Origin: Tipula vernalis
Taxonomy: Eukaryota > Arthropoda > Insecta > Diptera > Tipulidae
Direction of reading: 5' to 3'
Assembly: GCA_958295665.1 (NCBI GenBank)
Contig: OY282558.1
Span: forward strand, 349,289,034-349,353,033
DNA: 64,000 nt
Of the stretch, positions 45,312 to 56,599 are shown one piece after another (positions within the stretch are counted from its first letter, which is position 1; each line of letters begins with the position of its first letter). The notes under the pieces are model-generated. The model ran no database searches. It saw nothing but the letters and a program-made list of their open reading frames with translations, and was not told the origin of the DNA. The position numbers and the translations under genes are program-made.

Positions 45312-47077
45312 TCAATCAATAAAATGTTAATTTTTTGTAATGTGTAATATATTCTGTTTTGTCCATTAATATATTTTAATTAATTTAGTTTTAAAATACT
45401 TAAAGGGATCTCTTTTTAATTTACTAATAAATAATCCAATTTTCAAAATAAACATAGTTCTAGAATTAATCATTATTACAGGGATCAAAATTAATCCCGA
45501 ATTTCAAATTTAAATTTTAGTTTGAATCAACCCTCCAGGATTAATAAGTAGTGAATAAGCTGTAGTTTAGAAAGTGTGTTGTCCTGTGCTAACTATTTTT
45601 ACTATATACTATATAATTACTAACAATTTACTCTTATCCTTCGGCTGGGGATGGATAAATGGGTGTACGAGGTGTGCTCGGGAATACTGAAGATCCTGTT
45701 ATAATAATTATTTATTTAAGTAATAAAATTTGTTATTATGATGTTTATTAATTAAATTTAGTTTTCAGAGTCGTCTGAGAATTTGTATGTTAATTTTATT
45801 TGTTGATTCTTAATATACTTATAGTACCTAATTGATTTATTGAATTATTAATAAATCTATGTATTGTGGTGCTGTAATATTATCATTTAAATCATTTTAT
45901 ATAAATTTTATAAAATAATTGAATTCATAATTATATATTTTCTTTTCTTAATCGGTAGGAAATTGATGATTAGTTTTAAGTAAAATTTTATGTTTAAACG
46001 GTTTAATGTTTATGTTAATTCTTGTTGCAGTAAGTAATAATTTTTAATTGGATATAAAGGACCATTAATAAGGAAATAAGCGCTGTTATTTTAAAGTTTT
46101 ATTAAATATTTTATCAGGTAAATTAATGAAAGACGGACCAGGATGAAATTACAACATTAATAATTAATACTTTTTAAGTCCTGTTTTAGATTTAGGATTT
46201 AGGGAGTCCTGAGTATCCCGCTCTGGATTCCAGAGAAATAATCATCTAATAATGTAGTTAGATTGTGCTGTCTTGTGCTAACCTATTTGTTGTATAGTAC
46301 TAATAATTTACTAACTATTAATCGCATTGGTGTCTGTACCGGGTCGAGTCTGTCCCAACTAATAATCCTATCCAATCCTTCGGTTTTGTTATATGTGAAC
46401 GGGTGTACGGCATGGGCCCGGGAGTCCAGGAGGTCCTGCTATTATGCTTGGCCGTACACTCATAATAAATCATAGAAGTTTAATTTCAACTTTATTTTAT
46501 TTAATTTTATCTTTATTTTGTTATAATGATGTTTTTTATAATACAGTAGAATCCGTTTATACCAAACCATGTATATAACGAACAAAAGCTTATAATGATC
46601 ATATAGTTTTGCCATATAGTTCTGTGCCTTGAATTTGCACGAACACTTATTTTTTCTTATACACTACAAACAAAGAACTACGTTTATAAACGTAAACGAA
46701 TATTTGATTAAAATGAACAGCCGGCTATAGTGAACAAAATTGTGTCCCTTGAGTATTCGCTATAAGCGAGTTCTACTGTAATTGTAATTATAATTTTAAC
46801 TTAGTAATTTTAGATTTTCTTAATTATTTTATCAGATAAATTAATGAAAGGCGAACAGGGGGAAATTACAACATTAATAATTTTTAATTTAGGTTTAGGG
46901 AGTCCTGAGTATCCGGCCCTGGATTCCAGAGAAATGATCATCTAAAAATGTAGTTAGATTGTGTTGTCTTTTGTGCCGTCTATTTACTAACTATCGATCG
47001 CATTGGTGTCTGTAACCGGGTCGAGTCTGTCCCAACTAATAATCCTATCCTATCCTTCGGTTTTGTTATGTGTAAAC

Positions 47078-47137
47078 GGGTGTACGGTGTGTGCCCGGGA
47101 GTCCGGGAGACTTGCTATAATGCTTGGCCGTACACTC
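47078..47137 (+). ncRNA. Conserved 3'-end stem-loop, unit C (terminal)
   Basis: GGGTGTACGG (47078-47087) pairs with CCGTACACTC (47128-47137) at nine of ten positions, with an inner CCCGG/CCGGG stem. It lies just upstream of the (ATCA)n tail, the expected place for a LINE or SINE 3' recognition hairpin. Confidence 0.5.
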
Positions 47138-47158
47138 ACAATCAATCAATCAATCAAT

Positions 47159-47184
47159 CAAACGATACCGACTTTAATGTTTGT
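47159..47184. repeat. 26-bp direct repeat, right copy
   Basis: Identical to 41121-41146; see the 6-kb insertion entry. Confidence 0.95.
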
Positions 47185-48079
47185 AACCTTTAACAAAACA
47201 AGTTTTGAGTAGCAAAGATTGAATTTGATTTGTAACAGATTAAATGTGATTGATGTAGTTTCTCGTTTACCGAATATTTGTTATTGCCGATAAATGGTAA
47301 ATAAAAACATAATTTACCGGTAAAACCGGTTTAATTTGAAAAACTACTTGTTTGAAATTGTCGGGTGTATTTGATAGTTCGATGTTACTCGAGAATGTTA
47401 GAGCCTAGCCGAAGAATATGATCATAGAATGTGAGATTGACATAATATAGAAATTATTCGAATTTTTCTCGGGTAATCGAGATTGACCCGCGATGTTCTG
47501 CGACTAGGTGTGAGTTGTGGGAACTTGCAGAGTTGCTTGCCTAATGAAATACTTTTTACTTTTCCCTTAAAGGATTGTATGAATTCCCAACATAACGAAC
47601 AATTTTGTTCGTTATGTTGGAAATCCATACAATCCTGTAAGGCAAAAGTAAAAAGTATTTCGTTGGGGTTGCGGTGTTACACATAAAATCTGAACCGTGA
47701 TATTTAGTAGATCTTTCGAGATTTCGAGATTTCTCCCATTTCCTAGGTTATTCGAGAAATTATTCAAGAATGTCCAGGTTATTTACATTTTAAATGACGG
47801 TAGGATTTCCTTTGGTTTGAAATGAAATTTTGTGATGCTTGTGAAATTTCGTTTTGTTTGAGACCGTTAAACTGAATCAGGTAGGAATAGGAAAAAATAA
47901 GATTTTAACTAAAAGCTTGTGCATAAGAAGCATTTTTAGGGGCCCAAAAAAAACTTTGCGAGGGGCCCGAAATTTAGAGCTACGCCACTGCTTGAACACG
48001 ACTAAATATTCTTGTGGAAATTGAGACCTTAAAGTACGATAGCCACTACAGAGCTTTATATTTTTCGTTAATACAGAAC
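47185..48079. other. Unassigned stretch holding a hairpin and a hAT-like end
   Basis: Apart from the hairpin at 47543-47664, the string GAGCTACGCCACTG at about 47978-47991 is the complement of a CAGTGGCGTAGCTC terminus seen in many hAT elements. The other end is not evident, so it may be a solitary fragment. Confidence 0.45.
47543..47664. repeat. Compact hairpin, 59-bp arms and 4-nt loop
   Basis: Arms 47543-47601 and 47606-47664 are complementary at about 53 of 59 positions, with loop ATTT (47602-47605). The stem top is CCAACATAACGAACA on one side and its complement on the other. Either strand of a transcript would fold into a near-perfect hairpin. Confidence 0.95.
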
Positions 48080-49380
48080 CTTTTTAATGGAAAATTTTTA
48101 AAATAAGACTGCAACGAAATTATAAGAAAATTTTAAAAAATAATAAGAAAGAAACTTTGGTAGAAATTAATAAAAGTCTAACAAATATTGAAATAGATAC
48201 ACATTTACTAGATATAGATAATCTTATTTGTCAAATAATAAAAGATGTCTCTCCAAAAAAATACCTTTATACGACATTCACCATACAAAAATCTTATATC
48301 AAAAACATCAACACGTTAATTTCACAAAATATAAACCTCTCCCTGTCTAATTATTGCATATGGCTGGATGGACTTATATTTAAGCTAATCAATTTTAAAT
48401 TAGACAAGTATTTAATAAAAATTTTACAAAAATTACTGTACAACAGAAAATGTAAAGTATCAAATGGTAACGTTATCTCAGAAGAACAATTTATTTTGGA
48501 AAACGGAGCCCAGCAGGGCCAAATCCTATCACCATTACTATATAATTTATACACAGCTGACATACCATATTAACAATTTTATATTATTCTCATACACAAA
48601 TCCAAGATATTAAAACAACCTTACAAATGGCGCTAGACTAGACTACTTAAATGAAAATTTGACAATTTGGAAAATAAAAATTAATCCGAATAAGAGTGAA
48701 TCAATTTTATTTGGAAAATCATTCTCGCATGTAAATAACAACATAAAAAAGTTCTGTAAATGTTTAGATTTAGAATTTTGCAACAAACAAATTATGCAAC
48801 AAAAAAAGCAACAAAATCATTTAGATGACTTACACAACTTTTCTTTGCAAAATATTTGGATAAAAGGGTTAAAATTATTGGTTATGTAAGTTAAGCCTCT
48901 CCCATTTGGTTTAATATCAATGCTTCATATATGGAAAAACTGAGAATATTTGAAAGGCGTTGTGTCTGAGCATGTACATCACTTTATCGACAGGCTTGTG
49001 ATAGATATATAAAAGTATCTAATAGCACTTTGTACAAAAAAGCTAACATTACAAGGACCGACATTATTATTATTTTTTTTTTTTTTTGAAAAATGTTTAG
49101 GAACAAAATTTGACAAGTTTTAAAAAGATTCCTTACAATTATTCCATTAATTTCCACTAAATTCCAAGAACTGTTAAGTTCCAAAGATAAGTAGAAAAGA
49201 TTTCTGCATTTTAGCTGAAGGCATGTAAATAGCTACTGAAAAATTAGATCTAATCAACGGAAAATTAAAATTATCTAATATAAGTTATATGAACGATGTT
49301 CTTGCGATCGAGTCTCCTTCATGGAAAAATTTGGAGCATTATTAAATTTTTTGTTGAAAAATCAGAAAATGGCCGTTATT
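48080..49380 (+). pseudogene. Jockey-clade LINE relic (reverse transcriptase and C-terminus)
   Basis: The plus strand encodes RT pieces: WLDGLIFKLINFKLDKYLIK (48362, the end of the first catalytic block), LYNRKCKVSNGNVISEEQFI and ENGAQQGQILSPLLYNLYTA with DIP (48500-48570). Then comes a broken FADD region and LTIWKIKINPNKSESILFGK (48657-48715). The C-terminal LSP..Y and MEKLRIFERRCV with CTSLYRQACDRYIKVSN (48930-49020) are characteristic of the Jockey/BS group. A YLDLENPQLL piece (49380-49405) may be the very end. Stops and frameshifts occur near 48573, 48640 and 48890. The pogo element is inserted at its 3' end (49410). Confidence 0.83.
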
Positions 49381-49532
49381 TAGATTTAGAAAATCCACAA
49401 TTATTAGGTAGGGTAGAGGCACTTTAATCCAGCCGTACCCAGTACTCAGCCTTTTTTAAATAACAACGTTTATAATCAGTGTATTTATAATTACCTATCG
49501 TTACGAAAAGGCTCTCTTACTGTATACTGATG

Positions 49533-49552
49533 TTTCTCTCTCTCTCTCTCTT
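49533..49552. repeat. (CT)n microsatellite
   Basis: Run of CT dinucleotides near the left end of the pogo element. Confidence 0.95.
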
Positions 49553-49933
49553 TCTTATAAAAAAATCAGTACATCAGACATAAAATTCATACTAAAAAAT
49601 GTTAGCTTGAAAGGTACGTCTCGACATATAGTTGCATTGTGTAGTAACACTAGTTACAAAATAATGGAAGTGCATTTGGTAAAAAATTATTTTAGGCTCG
49701 TATTTTCGGTAAGTAGTTTCAACCAAGTTTTATATAACTTTAAAATATATTTTCCACGGATTCCTAATCAAAAATGCTAGTTATTGGATTTTATCGTCCC
49801 ATTCTCATCCAACACGGCTGAATTAGGAAGTTAATTAGGAAGTTTTATGTTTTAACACATTATGAAATATAGGATATTTGAAATAAATCAGTATCCTAAA
49901 TCTATCTGTTTAATTACATTTTAAGTATATTTT

Positions 49934-49964
49934 GTAGGTAGGTAGGTAGGTAGGTAGGTAGGTA
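49934..49964. repeat. (GTAG)n microsatellite
   Basis: About seven GTAG units inside the pogo element, 5' of the transposase. Confidence 0.95.
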
Positions 49965-50814
49965 ATAATTATATATGCTATTTATATATACATACATACA
50001 TAAATTTAAAATGGTCGATCAAGTAAAACAATAACAGTGCACGCTTTGGATCAAGCGCTAGAGGAAATCCGAAATGTAATGCCAATACGGGTTGCCAGTC
50101 AAACTTTCCAGATCGCAAGGGGTAGCACAGGCGAGTGGTAGAAGGAGCCAGAAAGAAGGGACCAGACACCATTTTAACTGAATCTAAGAGCAGAAATTAG
50201 TAAACTTTCCCACGTACTCGAGAGGAGCTTCTTTCTGTCGTGCAAAAAATTGTGATTGACGATGGACGGCCACCACCTTTTGAAAAAGTGCGAAACGGGA
50301 AAAAGTGGTACTATGGATTTTAAAACGCCATCCGGAGTTGACCCTAAGAGGTCCAGAAAATATTTCTAACGGCGAACTTTATCCGAAAATGGTTCAAAGA
50401 ATTGAAGAAATATTTGATTTCCATTTAGAAGGTCCTTCTAAAATCTTCAACGGCGATGAAACCCGTTCTCCATGGTCCCGAGAACAAGTGCAATTATCGT
50501 ACCCAAGTGTATTTATTAAGAGAATTTCGGTAAGAAAAAAGAGACTCTTGCAATTTCCTTAAGTCCGACCGCCTGCAGCAATTATTAAAGCATGCCTGAT
50601 ACCTGGATTTTAGCCCGCTAAGACAGTGGATGGATGAAGAGCGGGACGTTCTATAAGTGTTTTGGCAAGGGACTAAATCAAACTAATATAAAACACCGAA
50701 GTGAAGTTCTTAGCAAATAACAAAACATTTAGTAGTAGAGTAACCCAAGTAGTAGTATACATTTAGGGGATTTTTATATCATCGAACAAACGACGGAAGT
50801 GACTTAATTTATTC

Positions 50815-51760
50815 AACAAAAATCAAAAATCCGAAAGTCTTATGGTTTTTCTCGAAAGACCGTTGTATGTACTTGATGCAAAAATTATCAAATGGCCAGT
50901 CCCTGGAATCGGCCATAACAATAACAAGCAATATTTGCATCAAATGTTCTATAATTTTCCGCCGACGAAATTTGTTCAACAAAAAACAAAAGTCCCAAAG
51001 TCATATGATTTTTCTCGAATGGCCATAGTATGCCCTTGATGCAAAAATTATGAAAATATTGTTTGTTATTTATATGGCCGACCCCAGGGAAAGGCCAACT
51101 GATAATTTTTACATCAAGTGTATACTAGGCTCATCTGAAAACAATCATTTGACTTTGGACTTTGATTTTTGCTGAACAAATTTCGTCGGCCAAAAATCGT
51201 ACAACATTTGATGAAAATATTGCTTGTTATTTATATGGCCGACCCTAGGGGCCAGCCATTTGGTAATGTTTATATCAAGTGCATACGACGGACATTTGAG
51301 AAAAATCGTTTGACTTTGGGACTTTAGATTATTGTTGAACAAATTTCGTCGGCGGCAAATCGTACAACATTTGATAAAAATATTTGCTTGTTATTTATAT
51401 AGCCGACCCCAGGGACCGGCCATTTGATAATTTTTACATTGAGCGCATACTACGAATATTTGAGAAAAATTATTTGACTTTGGGACTTTTGATTTTTGTT
51501 GAACAAATTTCGTCGGCGGAAAATCATACAAGTTTTGATGAAAATAATATTTGTTGTTTATATGGCCGGTCCCTAGCAAAAAATCATTTGACTTTGGGAC
51601 TTGATTTTTGTTGAATTTCGTTGGCGCACATCTGATGCAATTATTGCTTGTTATTTATAAGGCAGACCCCGGGGACCGGCCATTTGATAATTTTTACATC
51701 AAGTGCCTACTACGGGATTTGAGGAAAATCTTGTTTGGTTTCTTTATTGAACAAAAATCG
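50815..51760. repeat. Satellite-like array, ~163-bp unit, one unit inverted
   Basis: Units marked by GCTTGTTATTTATATGGCCG begin at 51061, 51222, 51386, 51553 (shortened) and 51646, each also holding TTTGACTTTGGGACTTTTGA and GAACAAATTTCGTCGGCGG. The segment 50815-51035 contains the same unit in the opposite orientation. Orientation switches at about 51040-51060. Confidence 0.93.
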
Positions 51761-52843
51761 TCACTGAATTGTAGTTGCTTTCTTTATCCACATTCAGGCG
51801 TATAATTTGTGTTACCACTAACTTTTTTGCTATGTCCTTCACAGTCATTATAAAACGACCGGTATTATTTTTTGTTGATGGACATAAATCCCATCTGTCT
51901 ATACCATTGAGCGACTTTTGCAGCAGCAACAATATCGTATTTTATAATTTACCTCCAAACACCAAGCATATTAAGCATTTTATAATTTACCTCCAAACAC
52001 CAAGCATATGAGACAACAGTAAGGAGTTTACAAAACCTTCCCGAAAACCTAGCCAAAGCAGTTACAAATGTAAATTGTTGTAATTTGTTACAAACCGTAT
52101 TAACCGAAAATTCTAGAACGAACTTAGTAAAAAATGCATTCCAAAAATGTGGATTATTCTCGTTCAATCCGGATGGAGTTGATTAAACAAAATGTGTTCA
52201 GGATAGCCTAGAAAAAGAATACAAGTGCTATTACCAAACCCAAGGCCAATACTTCATGGAGAATAACGGATAACTTGTTAAAATGAGTTCTAATATATCT
52301 GAAACGATGTCAATTGATAGCAGGGACTTAGAAACCACTTTGGTTCCAGATAACTAAATTCTTTAATATTTTATTAACTTTCTTGCCTGCCTAGCAATGA
52401 ACAAAACACTCAATAAGATTTCAGATGCGGAAATTGCTCTGTCAAATATTTTAAAGAAAACTTCAGAAAACATTACTTTTCCATCGGATAGTTTAACTAC
52501 TACAGAAAATTCATCAGGTAAAATTAAATAATAACAGACTATTTAAACTTTGGCATTACTTAGTCGATTTAATTTCTTTAATCCACCAAAAAAGTTTCTG
52601 TTGAATTCGAGAAACATTTGTTTCCTAAGAGGGGTCATAAAGAAAAGCCGCCTATGTCAATGTCTTCTGAGGCTTGGAAAAATGTCTTTAGACAGAAAGA
52701 AAAGGTCCTAATCAAGAAACCAATGCGAATAAAATATAATAAAGAGCACGCCTTAAAAGAAAACTGGAGCGGCAGGCTGAAAAACAAAACCGAAAGCCCC
52801 GAAAGAAAAACAAACAAAAAAATCTAAATTTAACTGCCTAAAG

Positions 52844-53043
52844 CAGTGATTCTCAACGTTGCGGCACACTTTTATTTAAAAAATTTTTATGGATTTAAAT
52901 ATGTATTCCTGTTAAAAGGATTTTTCTTTTTAAATCATATTATTTAATAATATTAACATAATTATATATCTAAAATTTGGAGGCACACTTTTAGAATTTC
53001 GCGGCACACAAAAGTGTCGCGGCACAGCGATTGAGAATCACTG
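52844..53043. mobile_element. hAT-type MITE, 200 bp, 8-bp duplication
   Basis: Ends CAGTGATTCTCAAC and its near-complement TTGAGAATCACTG are typical of hAT elements. GCCTAAAG (52836-52843) and GCCTAGAG (53044-53051) form an 8-bp target duplication with one mismatch. Internally both arms carry GCGGCACAC motifs. It interrupts the pogo gene just before the PHD-like finger. Confidence 0.9.
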
Positions 53044-53389
53044 GCCTAGAGTATGAAAATGAGTTACTCACCAATATGGACTGGAAAATTTCGGTTGTGA
53101 TAACTGCGAATTGTGGTTCCACTTACAATGTACTAATATGTCCCACTATTCAGTGAAGCTAAAACCACGGACGGGATGCAATTTTTGTACCAAAACTACC
53201 TTCATATATTTTTGAAAAAAGGATGAATAATTGATTTGAATGAATATGTACTAAAAAGAAGTACATAAAGGTTATTTTACTACTAATTTATAGCATTTTA
53301 TTGCCATTTTTAAAAATTGAGATTACAGGCTGGAAACTGGAATCTCCCAACATGTCAATAAGTGGCTGGATAATGGTGCCTCTACCCTA

Positions 53390-56300
53390 CACAAGGTAAT
53401 TTGGAAATAGCCTAAACAAGAGACCATTTATAATAACCAACATTAGTCAAATTGGAAAATTATTCAAGACAGACCAAACAAATTGATCAACAACATAACT
53501 TCACAAAACTACCAAAATTTTACAACAGGTTGGGCATAACGGCGGAAATTCGCGATAAATTTTTAAGAAAATTTGATTCGGTGAATGTAAAATAGCAAAC
53601 ACCTTGCAAAATTTATTTTTGAAGCGCTAAACTTTAATTCGTTAAAAAATGGAAAGTATATTATTAAATTCAACTTTTAAGCGTTTATTTTTCGCTCCGT
53701 GAAAATTTTTAAATGTGGTCCAGAAATTTTCTGTAGTTTATACGTTTATTGATCTCTCTCACCATTCACATTTCTCCGGATAAATCAGTTACCTTTATAC
53801 AATTGTACAACACACTATTCATAACATAATTTGTTACAATAAAAAACATGTTTCTTTAATTGTTTATTTTACATCAAAAAAAATTTATGCGCTCGATTGA
53901 TTGTCAACAAATTTTCAGACTCATGCGGAAAGTATAAATTATTGTTCATTCTTGGTAAACACTCATCCCAGTATTAATCGCATAGGAAATATTTTTGAGC
54001 GACATACATTGTAAATTCATATTTTGTTTTTGACGCTATCGGATTCTATATTTTTAGTCTCAATACAGAACCTATACGTATTTATTGAAAGGCTAAACAT
54101 GTACTGGATGCATGCATCCAATCATTGATATCCAGATTTGCGAAACTACTAATTTGTACTTTTTCAGAAAATTTGGAAAATATTCTTAGAAAAAGTTTAG
54201 AATATACAAATTCGGTTTAAAAATAAATGCGCATTAAATTTGAACACTGACAATCTAAATTTGATAATTATATTTAGTGCACTTGTTTAATTTAAACTCA
54301 CTGCAAAAATTCACAAACTTCAAACTTGCCAGTTTGCAAGGTTTCACACACCTTAGAATTAATAATTGTCTAATATCATAATCGTATAAGCTCACTATTA
54401 TTATATATCGTGCATCCTCATCTGGTGATCAACTGCACTAAATATTTGCCGAGAGTTTGGTTTATCTAGCAACCGACGAAACGTGTAAAACGATAATTTT
54501 ATGGATATTTATAAAAATTTGCGGTAAAACATCATAAATCAAAGAAGTAAATTATTGATAAGTGTATTTACTGACCAAGAATCACGATCAACATTATTTA
54601 TATTGTGTTGGAAAAATTTACAATCGTTTGTGATAAAAATTTAATTGTGGGTCAAAATAATTAAATAATTTTAAAATCTGATGGCAATTAATTATTTATA
54701 TAGGGGAACAAAAATTTTCCAAACCATTCAATTTATTTTATACATGTTCAAAACATTACACTTCTTTATATACCAACGCTTTCGGAATGTTGACGAACTG
54801 TCTACTGCCACTCAAATCAGTCAATCAACAATGTTTTTGTGTTGATATAACAAATTGGGGAACATGAATTGTTTGAATAATGGTTACATGCCGCGTATGT
54901 TATCAACAAAATTATCTTGTTACAACAAAGAACGATAAATTTAATAACTTTTTGTTGCACATCCAACATGGAAAATGATTCTAAAGCCAATTTATAATTA
55001 CACACACTCTACTTAGTTAACTGCCATAATAATATTTGATTGACGATTTTAAGAAAAACACTTGTAATAATAATCACAATCTATTACTGTAGCCTTATGT
55101 TATAAATTTACAACACAAAAAACACGCGAAATTATTTTAAAAAAAAATGTAAAGCAAAAGACTACTAACCGTAACGAAAGGTGAATTCAAACTACACACC
55201 AAAAACGTTAAATAGATTGCGAATTTAAAATTTTCATTATACCTATACATGGCTGAACGAAAATTTGATAAAATAACTATACATTAAGTATAACAGTTTT
55301 TAATAATCGCGCAATTAAACGACAAAAAAAACTTGATAAGGCGAATTATTTTATTGTGCCACATATAGTTTATATATGTACATATGCATGTGGTTTATCT
55401 ATCAGCGACATTTCAATTGTGATATACAACTTAAGATTTATCTACCGGGCCAGTTTTCAATTACTTGTATACAGATGGAATTCTATAATATATGGTACGC
55501 TATATTGTTGTTTATCGTTACATCACAAATATTTGAAGGTAACACTTTATAGTATTACGAATATTATGATGAGCTGAAAAAAGTCTGGCTACTAAATTTA
55601 TTTATCAAGTGATGCGAAACGAAACGGAAATCGTTAAGTAAATTTTGTGAGTAGTTTTGTTGCAGGTCAACTACATATAATTTGGCGAGAATCTCTTATA
55701 ATTAGAAAATTATTAATTTTTGTCTTTTTAAATATTGATAAGCCGAATAATATTTTTCGATGCATTGTGCCTGTGTTTGATATGCTTTGTCATAATAATT
55801 AAGAATTTTAAAACGATAAGATTTGAGTTAGACGGATCCGGCTTTATACAGGTAAAATAAGTCTATTGATATTTTGATTATTACTTAAGTGGTATAAGTG
55901 TTTATGATTAACGTTCTGTCTAGGAACTTTCAATTGTATTGCTGGTTAAGCAATTTACCTATTTTATCTAGGCAATCAACTCAAGGACAATCATACTTGG
56001 TTATCAAACACGCTATAAGAAGTTGTATAAAATGAAAACTATTATTTAGGCTTGTAGTTTCATAAGGTTGCTCAATGTTATTTTCATGTCAACAAAGGTA
56101 AAGCTAATGAGTCGCACATTTCAAACTCTAGTGATAATTGTTTGAAATGGGATAACGAACCCAACATTTTTTTACGGGAAATGTGGAGGGGGGGGGGGGG
56201 AGCAGCGCTAAGATAACAAAATTTTAAATACCCGTTAAATTTCTTATATTCCTATTTGCTACAACCATTTTTTTCTAGTTTGGTCTGGTTTCTAGTTTTC

Positions 56301-56430
56301 TAATTAGTTAGCCCACTAAAAAACATTTCCAGGCAATTTCCAAAATCTGAAATCCCAAAAAGGGTTATGCATTTTCTTTATGATGGTATGGTTTCGTGTT
56401 TATTACAAGGAGAGTATTTTTATTTTCCAT
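53390..56430. other. AT-rich stretch without recognised genes
   Basis: Short frames only. No transposon protein, exon pair or large inverted repeat was found. A poly-G run sits at about 56187-56199. Confidence 0.55.
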
Positions 56431-56599
56431 GTTAGGTTAGGTTAGGTTAGGGTGGCTGTCCTAAGGGTCCGGCATAGACACAAAAATGGTCCGTAGCAAT
56501 ACCACATACAATTTTCTGGGCTCTACCTACTGAACCATACAGAGCTTACAATAAACCGTTGAATACACCTGACGTACATCGCATTGTGATCGGCCAGGT

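Larger units (their letters stand above)
43900..47157 (+). repeat. Diverged long tandem array, about three units of ~0.7-1.15 kb
   Basis: Units share, in order, TTAATTTTCAG..GCCTGGGAAA, a CGGTAGGAAATT..GATTAGTTTTAAG block, TTGTTGCAGTA.GTAA, ATTTTATCAGGTAAATTAATG, TGAGTATCC..CCTGGATT.CAGAGAAAT and the terminal TAATGCTTGGCCGTACACTC (45296-45311, 46446-46461, 47122-47137). A fourth, worn end lies near 45575-45705. Units differ by large deletions and 15-25% substitution. Confidence 0.85.
41147..47158 (+). mobile_element. ~6.0-kb non-coding retroposon-like insertion
   Basis: The segment is bracketed by perfect 26-bp direct repeats (41121-41146 and 47159-47184). Its right end is an (ATCA)n tail (47140-47158) directly abutting the duplication, as expected for target-primed reverse transcription. 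The left end starts GGGTGGAGTGCGAACATTC with a hairpin (41168-41177 with 41187-41196, AGAGGATAGA). No reading frame longer than about 70 codons is present and none matches a known protein. Inside are a two-unit duplication (41614-42006) and a diverged long tandem array (43900-47157). No LTRs or terminal inverted repeats were found. Confidence 0.7.
50030..53215 (+). pseudogene. pogo-like transposase with C-terminal PHD-like finger, disrupted
   Basis: In order on the plus strand: an HTH (LDQALEEIRNVMPIRVASQT, about 50048); a CENP-B-type region (VLWILKRHPELTLRGPENIS, 50306); KIFNGDETRSPW with the first catalytic Asp (50440-50475); after the satellite array, VLFFVDGHKSHLSIPLSDF with the second Asp (51860); NLPPNTKH (51945); a C-terminal helix region (NLVKNAFQKCGLFSFNPDGV, 52125); a basic linker (52580-52826); and after a hAT MITE, GCDNCELWFHLQC with CNFC (about 53090-53190), the C..C..WFH..C..C..C layout of a PHD finger. 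A 37-bp tandem duplication (51941/51978) shifts the frame and the DDE third acidic residue is not visible. The middle of the catalytic domain is replaced by the satellite. Confidence 0.82.
49411..53387 (+). mobile_element. pogo/Tigger-like element, 3,977 bp, TA borders
   Basis: The left end GGGTAGAGGCACTTTAATCC (49411) and the complement of the right end (53387) match at 21 of 24 positions. TA flanks both sides (49409-49410 and 53388-53389), the target of Tc1/mariner and pogo elements. The plus strand between encodes a pogo transposase with an extra C-terminal zinc finger. It also contains a satellite array (50815-51760) and a hAT MITE (52844-53043). Confidence 0.88.

Noticed and set aside
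45112..47212. Three similar ~60-70-codon plus-strand frames in the 6-kb insertion
   Set aside because: They arise because the DNA unit is repeated. The frames differ in phase relative to each other, and the peptides are not conserved in the way that the DNA is, so they are not convincing genes.
47940..47991. Complete hAT element ending at GAGCTACGCCACTG
   Set aside because: Only one end is visible; no partner CAGTGGCGTAGC end or 8-bp duplication was found on the left.
53390..55600. Search for exons of a host gene between pogo and the LINE
   Set aside because: Several 60-80-codon frames exist on both strands, but none has paired splice sites or recognisable protein sequence.
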